DNA from: Micrococcaceae bacterium RIT 802
GTDB taxonomy: Bacteria; Actinomycetota; Actinomycetes; Actinomycetales; Micrococcaceae
Direction of reading: 5' to 3'
Assembly: GCA_016892645.1 (NCBI GenBank)
Contig: JAFEMX010000001.1
Location: forward strand, 496,001 to 560,000
Length of the DNA stretch: 64,000 nucleotides
Position 1 is the first letter of the stretch, and every line of letters begins with the position of its first letter. A model generated the notes under the pieces. That model did no database searches. It saw nothing but the letters and a program-made list of their open reading frames with translations, and was not told the origin of the DNA. The position numbers were made by a program, and so were the translations under genes. Below are positions 8,420 to 20,331 of the stretch, piece by piece.

Positions 8420-10155
8420 GCGGTAAGCGCCCGCCGGCACCACCGCCGGCGATCGAGGGCTACGACTACCTGAACCTGCTCGGTTCCGGCGGCTTCTCGG
8501 ATGTCTACCTGTACCAGCAGGACCGGCCACGCCGGAAGGTCGCCGTGAAGGTCCTGCTCTCGGATCTGAAGACCGAAAGCGCCCGCAAGCGGTTCGAGTC
8601 CGAGGCCGACCTGATGGCCCAGCTGTCCTCGCACCCCTACATCGTGACGATCTTTGAGGCGGACATCACCGCCGAGGGCCACTCGTACCTGGCCATGGAG
8701 TACTGCTCCCGGCCCAGCCTGGACGTGCGCTACCGCCGGGCACGCCTCGGTGTCGACGAGGTCCTGTCCGTGGGCATCCAGGTGGCCTCGGCCGTGGAGA
8801 CGGCGCACCGCGCCGGCATCGTGCACCGTGACATCAAACCCGCGAACATCCTGGTCACCGACTACAATCGTCCGGCGCTGACGGATTTCGGCATCTCCGG
8901 AACCACCGATGCGCTCGACGACGAGGCAGGGCTCTCGATCCCGTGGTCCCCGCCCGAGGCCTTCGCGGGAGGCTCGCCCAATGGGGTGCGCATGGATGTC
9001 TGGTCGCTCGGCGCGACGATCTACACGTTGCTGGCCGGCCGCTCTCCCTTCGTCCGCGCCGGGGCGGACAACTCCCAACGCGAACTCATCTCGCGCATCT
9101 CCTCCGCGCCGCTTGCACCGCTGAACCGCCCCGACGTCCCCGCCGCCTTGGAACAGACGCTGGCAACCAGCATGGCCAAGAACCCGTCGGCCCGCTTCGA
9201 ATCGGCCCGCGACCTGGCCCTGGCCCTGCAGCGGGTGCAGTCCGAGCTCGGCCTGTCGGTGACCGCCTTCGAGGTGATGGAGGACCCGGCCCCCCGGGAG
9301 GATCCACGTGAGGGGAACGACGGCGAGGCCACGCGGGTGCGCCAGGTCGTCTCGATCGATCCGGAAGCGAGCACCGGTTCCGGCACGTCATCTGGTACCT
9401 GGGCGGGTCCGGAATCCGATCCGACGGTGCTGCGGCCGGTACGGGGAACCCCAGGAGCCCCTCCGAACCCGCCGACAGCCGCGGAAGCAGCGGCCCCCTC
9501 AGCGGCCGGGACGACCGGCACGGACGACGCCACGATCATGCGTGGACGGTTGCCCGACGGTTCACTCGCCGGCTCGCGGCAACGCCAACCGGATCCACGT
9601 GGCGACCGATCCCGCCAAGGATCGAGCCGTTCCGGGACGCCGACCTTCGCCCCCGGTGAGGAACCCGGCGCCCCCGGGTGGGTGCCGCAGGTGCCACCGG
9701 GCACGCCGTCCCCGGAGCGCACCGGGCAACGGTTCCCCACCGGACTGGTCGCGGGCATCGGTGCCGTGCTGGCCATCATCATCGCCGGGATCTTCGTGGT
9801 CGCCGCACTGAACCGGGGAGTCGACGCCGACCAGGTGTCCTCGGGTGCCCCACCGAGCCAGGGGCCCGCCGACCCGTTGCTCGGCAACGAAGGCGTGATC
9901 CCGCAGGTGAAGGGCTTCGCCTCGAAGACCACCGGAGGCCAGGTCGCGTTCACGTGGAAGAACCCGGATCCACGCACCGGCGATACCTACTACTGGGCGC
10001 CGGTCACGGCCACCGACCAGGGCGAAAACCGCAAGGTCGAGAAGCCTGCCGCCACGACGGAGCTCGTGAAAGGTGCACCGACGTGCATCCAGGTGGTGCT
10101 GGTGCGGGAAAATGGGAAAGCATCAGATGCCAGCAGGTATTGCGCCAAGAGATAG
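8416..10155 (+). CDS. Membrane-anchored Ser/Thr protein kinase (PknB-like)
   Basis: A 579-residue kinase. The catalytic domain (~12-285) has the Gly loop GSGGFSDVY, catalytic Lys in VAVKVL, the RD-type loop HRDIKPANIL and DFGIS, and an activation segment ending SPPEAF. A disordered Pro/Ser/Thr-rich stretch (~290-440) carries Thr306 (ATRVR), Thr337 (PTVLR) and Thr373 (ATIMR). A single transmembrane helix (~445-467) is followed by a small extracellular domain of about 110 residues with two cysteines and a fibronectin-III-like look; there are no PASTA repeats, so it is not the cell-wall-sensing PknB itself. GTG start at 8416 overlaps the FHA gene stop. Likely substrates are the neighbouring FHA proteins. 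Confidence 0.92.
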   Translation: MSGKRPPAPPPAIEGYDYLNLLGSGGFSDVYLYQQDRPRRKVAVKVLLSDLKTESARKRFESEADLMAQLSSHPYIVTIFEADITAEGHSYLAMEYCSRPSLDVRYRRARLGVDEVLSVGIQVASAVETAHRAGIVHRDIKPANILVTDYNRPALTDFGISGTTDALDDEAGLSIPWSPPEAFAGGSPNGVRMDVWSLGATIYTLLAGRSPFVRAGADNSQRELISRISSAPLAPLNRPDVPAALEQTLATSMAKNPSARFESARDLALALQRVQSELGLSVTAFEVMEDPAPREDPREGNDGEATRVRQVVSIDPEASTGSGTSSGTWAGPESDPTVLRPVRGTPGAPPNPPTAAEAAAPSAAGTTGTDDATIMRGRLPDGSLAGSRQRQPDPRGDRSRQGSSRSGTPTFAPGEEPGAPGWVPQVPPGTPSPERTGQRFPTGLVAGIGAVLAIIIAGIFVVAALNRGVDADQVSSGAPPSQGPADPLLGNEGVIPQVKGFASKTTGGQVAFTWKNPDPRTGDTYYWAPVTATDQGENRKVEKPAATTELVKGAPTCIQVVLVRENGKASDASRYCAKR

Positions 10156-10211
10156 TCTGGGTGGTGGATAATCCGTTGGGGGACGACCGAACGACGCAGG
10201 GGGCGTGACGC

Positions 10212-14193
<3,982 letters not shown>

Positions 14194-14200
14194 TTCCAGC

Positions 14201-15016
14201 TCAGGCCGGGCGGATCAGCAGCATCGACACCAGCACCACGACCAGCAGGGCGATGAACGCGATGGCGTGGATGCGGTCGGGCATCTTGCCGACCAGCCGT
14301 TTCGCGACGGCGATCGTCGGCAGCGAGCCGGCCAGCAGCCCGGCCATCGCCAGCAGGTCGATGTAGCCGAGCCGGCCCGCGGCCAGGGCGGCGGTAGCGG
14401 CCGGCAGCGAGAACGCATACACCGCTGCACCGACCACCGAGACCGGCACCGAGAGCGGGTTCGCCATTGCCGCGGAGGTCGCCATCGGCAGGCCCAGCCG
14501 ACGCAACAAGGGCACCGTCATGATGCTCCCGCCCACGCCCAGGAAACTGGCGACGGCACCGATCCCGAGTCCGCCCGCGCTGGTGGTCACCGGTCCCAGC
14601 CGCCGTTCGGGTGCGCCCGCGGAGCGGGAGATGAACCCGCGGCGCAGCAGCGAGTCCACGATCGTGATCGCCAGGTAGGCGATGAACAGCACGTGGAGCA
14701 CCCCGTCGGGGACCCGTGTGGCCACCAGGGCCCCGAGCAGAGCGCCGACTCCGATGTAGCCGGCGAGCGGGAAGAGCAGGTCGGTCCGCAGCCGGCCCGA
14801 GCGCCAATGCGCCAGCGTGGCCGACAGCGAGTTGACGATCATGACGGCCGTCGACGTTGCCACGGCCACGAGCATCGCCTCGCCGCCGATTCCGGAGGCC
14901 ACGGCCACCGCATAGACGACCGGGACGATGACGAAACCGCCGCCGAATCCGAACAACACGGTCGTCAGACCGGTCAGGATGCCGAACGCGGCGAAGGTCA
15001 ACAAGGCGGGAAGCAT
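14201..15016 (-). CDS. TauE/SafE family sulfite or anion exporter
   Basis: A 271-residue integral membrane protein with about eight hydrophobic segments and the family features near the N-terminus (GLTTVLFGFGGGFVIVPV) and in the middle (LGVGGSIMTVPLL). The family exports sulfite, sulfoacetate or similar small anions, but many members are uncharacterised. ATG 15016 lies exactly six bases after a TAGGAT box (15023-15028 on the minus strand), so it is probably read from a leaderless message with its own promoter, separately from the amino-sugar operon upstream. Substrate not predictable. Confidence 0.85.
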   Translation of the reverse strand: MLPALLTFAAFGILTGLTTVLFGFGGGFVIVPVVYAVAVASGIGGEAMLVAVATSTAVMIVNSLSATLAHWRSGRLRTDLLFPLAGYIGVGALLGALVATRVPDGVLHVLFIAYLAITIVDSLLRRGFISRSAGAPERRLGPVTTSAGGLGIGAVASFLGVGGSIMTVPLLRRLGLPMATSAAMANPLSVPVSVVGAAVYAFSLPAATAALAAGRLGYIDLLAMAGLLAGSLPTIAVAKRLVGKMPDRIHAIAFIALLVVVLVSMLLIRPA

Positions 15017-15057
15017 GCTCCGATCCTAGGAGAGGTCACCGGAAGGCGGCGTCCCCA

Positions 15058-15077
15058 TGACGTGGCCGGGCACGTCG
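15058..15077 (-). terminator. Hairpin downstream of nagB
   Basis: GACGTG (15059-15064) and CACGTC (15071-15076) form a 6-bp stem with a 6-base loop, extended by a G-T pair, about 11 bases after the nagB stop on the minus strand. No T-tract, so only a possible terminator of the amino-sugar operon. Confidence 0.3.
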
Positions 15078-15087
15078 CCGCGCGTGC

Positions 15088-15916
15088 TCAGGGCGTCCCG
15101 AGCCCGGCGGCGGCGTCGTCGTAGTAGTCCCGGTTGCGCAGGCCAGCCGCTGCCGCGCCGTCCAGGACGACGACGGCGTCGGGGTGCCACTGCAGGATCG
15201 AGGCCGGGCAGGACGCGCTGAGCGCTCCCTCCACGGCGGCGGCCACCGCGGCGGACTTGCCGGAACCGGTGGCGATCAGCACCAGGCGGCGTGCCCGGGC
15301 GATGGTGCCCAGCCCCTGGGTGAGGCAATGGGTTGGGACGTCCGCGGGGTCGGCGAAGAAGCGCGCGTTGTCGGCGCGCGTTGTCGGCGCGCGTTCGCGC
15401 GGCGAGCCGCTTGACGCGGGTGCGCGAGGCCAGGGCCGACCCGGGTTCGTTGAAGCCGAGGTGGCCGTTCGCCCCGATCCCGAGGATCTGCACGTCGATG
15501 CCGCCGGAATCGACGATCTCCTGTTCGTAGTCGTTGGCCCGCCGCGCGAACCCTGCTGCGGTTCCGGTGGGTTCCGCGGTCCCGTCGGGGACGTGGAGTC
15601 GGTGCGTGGCCAGCCCGATGACGGCGCAGACCTCGCGTTCCAGGATGCGGCGGTAGGACTGAGGATGGTCGACCGGCAGGCCGATGTACTCATCGAGCGC
15701 AAACCCCTGCGCGGCGCCGAACCATGCCTCCGAGCGTTCGACGGCCCGCCCGAGTTCCGCGTACAACCCCAGGGGCGAGGAGCCGGTGGCCAGGCCCAGC
15801 ACGGGTGGCCGGCCGCCGCTGCGCCCATCCGGTCGCACGCCGGGAAGGCCGGCCAAGATGGCGGAAGCCGCGCTCCGGGCGGCCTGGGCGGGCGACGCGC
15901 AGATCAGGACCTGCAT
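15088..15916 (-). pseudogene. nagB: Glucosamine-6-phosphate deaminase, frameshifted by 13-bp tandem repeat
   Basis: NagB converts glucosamine-6-phosphate to fructose-6-phosphate and ammonia. ATG at 15916 has a good GGGAGG site upstream. The reading frame runs through LATGSSPLGLYAELG, FALDEYIGL and IGANGHLGFNEPGSAL to RTRADNAR, then goes out of frame; the remainder (FFADPADVPTHCLTQGLGTI, VLIATGSGKSAAVAAAVEG) continues in another frame to the stop at 15088. The break coincides with the 13-bp tandem repeat at 15361-15395. Removing one 13-bp unit gives an uninterrupted 271-residue enzyme of normal size with the junction RTRADNARFFADP as expected for the family. It is the last gene of the amino-sugar operon. 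Either a real mutation or an assembly error. Confidence 0.88.
15361..15395. repeat. 13-bp tandem repeat (2.7 units) inside nagB
   Basis: Bases 15361-15395 are periodic with period 13 (unit GCGCGTTGTCGGC), about 2.7 copies without a mismatch. With 1.7 copies nagB would be in frame; 13 is not a multiple of three, so gaining a unit breaks the gene. Confidence 0.95.
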
Positions 15917-15986
15917 GCGTGCACCTCCCACGACGGGTGCGGTGGCGTGCGACAGGCCCGACGTGTCTGGGGGCCGACTGTGCGCC

Positions 15987-16934
15987 TCATGCCGGAACTC
16001 CCGACGGCCGCTGTGGCGTGGGCATCGGCCCGTGCTGGAGCATGGCGGCACCCAGTGCGGCAACGGGCAAGTCGGCAGGCACCAGCTCGATCCGGGACGC
16101 CAAATGCAGTGAGGCCACGAACTCGGAGGCCCGGGCGCGTCGTTCGACTTCCCGGAGCAAGGCAGTGCTGAGGTCCGCGCCGAGTCGGGTGAGCCCGCCG
16201 CCGATGACGATCCGGTCGGCGCCGGTGGTGAGCACCAGCATCTGGACCGCCAGGAACAACCCGGCGGAGAGCTGCGCGCCGGCGGCCGCAGCGGAGCGAT
16301 CCCCGTCGTCGGCGGCCACGAAGGGATTGCGCCCTCTCGGTCGACCCGATCCGGTCGATGGCCACATGCGTTCGAGTGCCGAACCGGAGACCAGGGTTTC
16401 GAGGCAGCCGCGTTGACCACATCCACATAAGGTATCCCCGCCCATCGGCAGGTGTCCGATCTCCCCCAGGGAACCGTCGGAGCCGCGCAGGACTTCACCG
16501 TTGCGGACGAGAGCAGCTGCCAATCCGGTACCGACGTTCAGATAGGCGAAGGTGCCGCCGGGGTCCTGACGGTCCAACAGGTGATGGGCACCGAGGGCTG
16601 CGGTCTTGACGTCGTTGTCGACGGCGACCGGTTGGCCCAGTGCGGCCCCTAACCGTCCGGCGAGGTCGAGCCGCTCGACGCCGAGGTTGACCGCATGGCT
16701 GACGAGTCCGCTCTCCCGGTCTACGAGGCCCGGCATGCAGGCCCCGATGAAGGAGAGGCCGGCCCCCGTGGCCCCCGCTGCGGCCACCGCCTCGCGGGCC
16801 AGGGCTGCAGCGACCCGCACCACGGCCTCCGGGCCGTGGCCGGAGGGTGTGGTGCGCAGGACCGCCAGCCGGCCATCGGGGTGGACGATGGCCGCGGCGG
16901 TTTTGGTCCCGCCGATGTCCAGCCCCAGTTTCAT
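15987..16934 (-). CDS. ROK family sugar kinase (probable N-acetylglucosamine/mannosamine type)
   Basis: A 315-residue ROK kinase. The phosphate-binding loop is LGLDIGGTKTAAAIV at the N-terminus; DNDVKTAALG and NVGTGLAAALV follow, then the zinc-binding ROK signature GHLPMGGDTLCGCGQRGCLE with the conserved His and Cys residues, and VIGGGLTRLG near the end. No DNA-binding domain, so it is an enzyme rather than a regulator. Start ATG 16934 overlaps the GH3 gene stop (ATGA). In this operon (GH3 hexosaminidase before, nagB after) it most likely phosphorylates N-acetylglucosamine released by the hydrolase. Substrate is inferred from context. Confidence 0.88.
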   Translation of the reverse strand: MKLGLDIGGTKTAAAIVHPDGRLAVLRTTPSGHGPEAVVRVAAALAREAVAAAGATGAGLSFIGACMPGLVDRESGLVSHAVNLGVERLDLAGRLGAALGQPVAVDNDVKTAALGAHHLLDRQDPGGTFAYLNVGTGLAAALVRNGEVLRGSDGSLGEIGHLPMGGDTLCGCGQRGCLETLVSGSALERMWPSTGSGRPRGRNPFVAADDGDRSAAAAGAQLSAGLFLAVQMLVLTTGADRIVIGGGLTRLGADLSTALLREVERRARASEFVASLHLASRIELVPADLPVAALGAAMLQHGPMPTPQRPSGVPA

Positions 16935-18409
16935 GCGCTTCCAGCTTCCGGCAGGACCGTGGACCGGGATCGTCCACCGTCGAGCAGGAACCGGGCCAGG
17001 GCCTGGCCGATGACCCGGGAGGCGCCGAAGGTCACGACGTCTGCGGCCGCCCGCGGCCAGCCGCAGTCGACGAGGATCACCGGATGCCCGGCAGCCCGTA
17101 GCCGGGCGGCGGCATCGTACGCCGGGTGGCCGGAATGCAGTCCACGGGCCACGACGGCGATCTTCGACCCCGCGGCCACCGCGGATTCGGCGGTCGCGGC
17201 ATCGGCGGCCGCCGGGCCCCACGGAACCTGCCCGACGGCCATGTTGGCGGCTGATTCGACCTGGACGATCACGGGTGGTGCCGGATGGCGAAGCCAGGCT
17301 ACGGCGTCGGGGCCGACGTCAAAGGCCGCCGCAAGCCGTGAGCCCGTCGGGACGGTGGGGGTGGCGTCCGTTCCCCGGTGGCGCGGGGCTCCGGCAGGTG
17401 GTGCGGCGGGGAAGCCCGACGCCAGCCGGACGTTGCGGGCCACGGCGTCGACGAGCCGGGACTCGGGCAGCCGACCGGATTCCACGGCGCCGACGATGGC
17501 ATCGAGGCAGGCCGCGTAGAGCCCACCCGTCGTCCCGGAACCGAGGCACAACAGGTCCGCCCCGGCGATGAGGGCGCGGACGGCCGCCTCGGGGATCCCG
17601 ATCTCGGCGGAGGCACCGGCCATGTCCAGGGCATCGGTGATGATCACACCCCGGAAGCCCAGGCGCTTCCGGAGCACCTGCTGCAAGATGACGGGGGAGA
17701 AGGTGGCCGGACGCCGGGGGTCCAGGGCCTCCACAACGATGTGGCTGGTCATGATGGCGGCACCACCGGCCCGGACGGCGGCGGTGAAGGGCACCAACTC
17801 GCGCCGGTGCAGGACCCCGGCGTCCACCATGACCCGCGGAAGGTCCAGATGGGAGTCGGTCGTGGTGTCGCCGTGGCCGGGGAAATGCTTGGAGCAGGAT
17901 GCCACGCCCGACGACTCCAATCCGGCGATCCATGCGGCGGTGTGCCGCGCCACCAGGTCGGGATCATCGCCGAAGCTGCGTACCCCGATCACCGGATTTT
18001 CCGACGCCGAATTCACATCGGCCACCGGAGCCAGGCTCAGGTTGATGCCGAAAGCCGCAAGTTCGGTGCCGATGGCAGCGGCACTGGCATGGGTGAGCTG
18101 GGTGTCGTCCAGCCGGCCGAGCACTGCGTTGCCCGGCTGGTCGGATCCGGTGAGATAGTGCAGGCGGGTCACATCGCCGCCCTCCTCGTCCGTGGCCAAC
18201 AGGGCGTGCGGAGCCTGCGCACGCAGCCGCAGGCAAAGTTCCCGCAGCTGGGTGGGGGAGGCCATGTTGTCCCCGTAGAGGCAGACAGCTAAAAGTCCTT
18301 CCTCGTAGGCCTGCAGCACCCACGCCGGGGCCGTCGTGCCGATGAATCCCGGCAGGAGCGTGCCCGCGGCACGATGCCGGAGGATGGGGCCGGATCCCGT
18401 GCCGCTCAT
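16931..18409 (-). CDS. nagZ: Glycoside hydrolase family 3 beta-N-acetylhexosaminidase
   Basis: A 492-residue GH3 enzyme. The NagZ-type motif KHFPGHGDTTTDSHLDLP, containing the catalytic His/Asp dyad loop, is at about residues 178-195, preceded by LLATDEEGGDVTRL and followed by VIITDALDMAGAS, the nucleophile region (Asp in ITDALDM). A C-terminal GH3 domain of ~150 residues follows. There is no signal peptide, so it works in the cytoplasm on imported GlcNAc-containing disaccharides or muropeptides. Its ATG (18409) overlaps the permease stop, and its stop overlaps the ROK kinase start, a tight catabolic unit. Chitobiose and GlcNAc-MurNAc are both plausible substrates. Confidence 0.9.
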   Translation of the reverse strand: MSGTGSGPILRHRAAGTLLPGFIGTTAPAWVLQAYEEGLLAVCLYGDNMASPTQLRELCLRLRAQAPHALLATDEEGGDVTRLHYLTGSDQPGNAVLGRLDDTQLTHASAAAIGTELAAFGINLSLAPVADVNSASENPVIGVRSFGDDPDLVARHTAAWIAGLESSGVASCSKHFPGHGDTTTDSHLDLPRVMVDAGVLHRRELVPFTAAVRAGGAAIMTSHIVVEALDPRRPATFSPVILQQVLRKRLGFRGVIITDALDMAGASAEIGIPEAAVRALIAGADLLCLGSGTTGGLYAACLDAIVGAVESGRLPESRLVDAVARNVRLASGFPAAPPAGAPRHRGTDATPTVPTGSRLAAAFDVGPDAVAWLRHPAPPVIVQVESAANMAVGQVPWGPAAADAATAESAVAAGSKIAVVARGLHSGHPAYDAAARLRAAGHPVILVDCGWPRAAADVVTFGASRVIGQALARFLLDGGRSRSTVLPEAGSA

Positions 18410-19245
18410 CCCTTCACCGCCCCGCCGACCAGCCCACTGCTCATGCGACCTTGGACGATCAGGAAGAAGACGATCACCGGAAGGGCGACCAGGGTGGAGG
18501 CGGCCATGACCATTCCCCAGTCCGTTTCACGGCTGGCGCTGGCCTGGACGAATCCCCGCAACCAGAGCGGAAGGGTCTTGGCCTGGTCTTCGGTCATCAC
18601 CACCAGGGCGATGGTGAATTCGTTCCAGGCCTGGAGGAAGGCGTAGACACCAGATGCGACCAGTCCCGGTGCCAGTAGCGGAAACGTGATGCGCAGGAAC
18701 GCCTGGGTGCGGCTGAGACCGTCGACCATGCCCGCCTCCTCCAGCTCCACGGGAATGCCGGCGACGAATCCGCGCAGCATCCACACGGTGAACGGGACAA
18801 CGGCGGCGGTGTAGAGGATGGTCAGGCCCACGACGTTGTTCAGCAGCCCCACCGAGGACATCATCTTGTACTGGGCGATGAAAAGCCCCTCGGCCGGAAG
18901 CATCTGGATCAGCAGTAGGGCGAGGATGAACGAGCGGCGGCCACGGAAGCGGAAACGGCTTACGGCCAGTGCCCCGAGGAACGCGATGACGAGGGTGGCC
19001 GCCACCGTCGCCAGGGTCACGGTCAACGAGACGGCCAGAGCGGGCAGGAACCCGCCGTCGGCGAAGACCGCGGCGAAGTTGTCCAGCGACCCGCCCCAGG
19101 GCAGGAAGGTCGGCGTGGCGCTCTGCAGCACGACATTGGGCAGCAGCGAGGAATTCAGCATCCAGTAGACCGGGAAGGCCCACACCAGGGCGATGGCGAT
19201 GGCCAGCAGGGAGAACAACGAGGTGGCGACACGGGCGGACCTCAT
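18406..19245 (-). CDS. ABC sugar transporter permease (MalG type)
   Basis: A 279-residue inner membrane permease of the CUT1 family with six hydrophobic segments. The cytoplasmic EAA loop that contacts the ATPase is visible as ELEEAGMVDGLSRTQAFLRITFPLLAPG-like sequence around residues 170-197. It pairs with the MalF-type gene upstream, which it overlaps by four bases. No ATPase gene is encoded in the operon, so the transporter presumably uses a shared MsiK-type ATPase from elsewhere, as is usual for actinobacterial CUT1 systems. Substrate inferred to be an amino-sugar oligosaccharide from neighbours. Confidence 0.92.
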   Translation of the reverse strand: MRSARVATSLFSLLAIAIALVWAFPVYWMLNSSLLPNVVLQSATPTFLPWGGSLDNFAAVFADGGFLPALAVSLTVTLATVAATLVIAFLGALAVSRFRFRGRRSFILALLLIQMLPAEGLFIAQYKMMSSVGLLNNVVGLTILYTAAVVPFTVWMLRGFVAGIPVELEEAGMVDGLSRTQAFLRITFPLLAPGLVASGVYAFLQAWNEFTIALVVMTEDQAKTLPLWLRGFVQASASRETDWGMVMAASTLVALPVIVFFLIVQGRMSSGLVGGAVKG

Positions 19246-20249
19246 GCGGCTTCCTCCTTCATCAGGGAACGGACGTAATACCAGCTGACGGCCACCGTGA
19301 TCAGGAGCATGACGATCGAGACCGCGCTGGCGGCGCCGAAATCACCGGAGCCGACACCCAGCTGGTAGATGTAGGTGCCCAGCAGGTGGGTTTCGTTGGC
19401 CACGCCGCCGGCATCCTGGAGGAGTTTGATCTGGGTGAAGACGCGCAGGTCCCAGATGATTTGCAACAACAAAACGATGGAGAGCACGGGGGCGACCAGC
19501 GGCAGGATGATGAGCCGTACCCGCTGGATGCCAGCGGCGTCGTCCATGGCCGCCGCCTCCAGGACCTCCTCCGGGATCTGGGTCAGCCCGGCATAGAGGC
19601 TCAGGGCGACGAACGGCACGCTCATCCACACCACGATGATGGCGGCGATGGCGAAGAAGGTCGCCGGCTCGGCCAGCCAATTGTGCCCGGAGGCATCGAC
19701 GCCGACGCGTGTCAGCAACCAGTTCAGGGCACCCCGGCGCCAGTCGACGAGCCACACCCAGACCGTCATGGCCGCCACTAGCGGCATGGCCCAGGCCAGG
19801 AGCATGGACACCTGCAGGACCAACCGCACGACCGTGCCCACCCGCTTCATCAGCAGGGCCAGCAAGCCACCGATCAGTACGGTGGCGAACGCGCACACCA
19901 GGCAGAACAGCAGTGAGCGGCCGAGAATCGTCCACAGGGTCGGGTCCGTGAAGATCGCCGTGTAATTGGCCAGACCGACGAATTCCGGGGGCAGCCCGAA
20001 TTGTTGCTTGAGCCCAAACTCCTGGAAGCTCGTGGCGACCTGCCATGCGACGGGATAGCCCAGCGCGCCGACCAGGACCGCGATGGTGGGCAGGACCAGC
20101 AGCAGCGGCAGGCCGACCCGACGCCGTCGTGGTCCACGCCATGCGGTGCCAGATCCGGACGCCGGACCCGGTGTATCCGCCTCTTCGGGCGCGGCCGTCC
20201 GGACTTCCCGGGGAGAAGACGTCGGCGGCGCCTGGGTTCTGGGCGACAT
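19242..20249 (-). CDS. ABC sugar transporter permease (MalF type)
   Basis: A 335-residue CUT1 permease. A 45-residue hydrophilic, Pro-rich N-terminus precedes six to seven hydrophobic helices; the EAA loop is around residues 225-250 (VLEAAAMDDAAGIQRVRLI). ATG 20249 is preceded by GAGAGG. It lies 82 bases after the binding-protein stop, and that gap holds a strong hairpin that probably lowers expression of the permeases relative to the binding protein. Acts with the MalG-type partner downstream. Confidence 0.92.
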   Translation of the reverse strand: MSPRTQAPPTSSPREVRTAAPEEADTPGPASGSGTAWRGPRRRRVGLPLLLVLPTIAVLVGALGYPVAWQVATSFQEFGLKQQFGLPPEFVGLANYTAIFTDPTLWTILGRSLLFCLVCAFATVLIGGLLALLMKRVGTVVRLVLQVSMLLAWAMPLVAAMTVWVWLVDWRRGALNWLLTRVGVDASGHNWLAEPATFFAIAAIIVVWMSVPFVALSLYAGLTQIPEEVLEAAAMDDAAGIQRVRLIILPLVAPVLSIVLLLQIIWDLRVFTQIKLLQDAGGVANETHLLGTYIYQLGVGSGDFGAASAVSIVMLLITVAVSWYYVRSLMKEEAA

Positions 20250-20289
20250 ATGGGCCTCTCATCGCGGCGTTGGGGGCGGGTGGATGGAC

Positions 20290-20325
20290 GGCCATGTCCC
20301 GGCCCGGCGGGGCCGGGACATGGCC
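20290..20325 (-). terminator. Strong hairpin between binding protein and permease genes
   Basis: A perfect 16-bp stem, GGCCATGTCCCGGCCC (20290-20305) with its exact complement at 20310-20325, loop GGCG. It lies in the transcribed gap just after the binding-protein stop, with no T-run. Such stems, as in malE-malF operons, act as partial terminators or mRNA-stabilising 3' ends giving excess binding protein. Confidence 0.65.
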
Positions 20326-20331
20326 GCCGTG

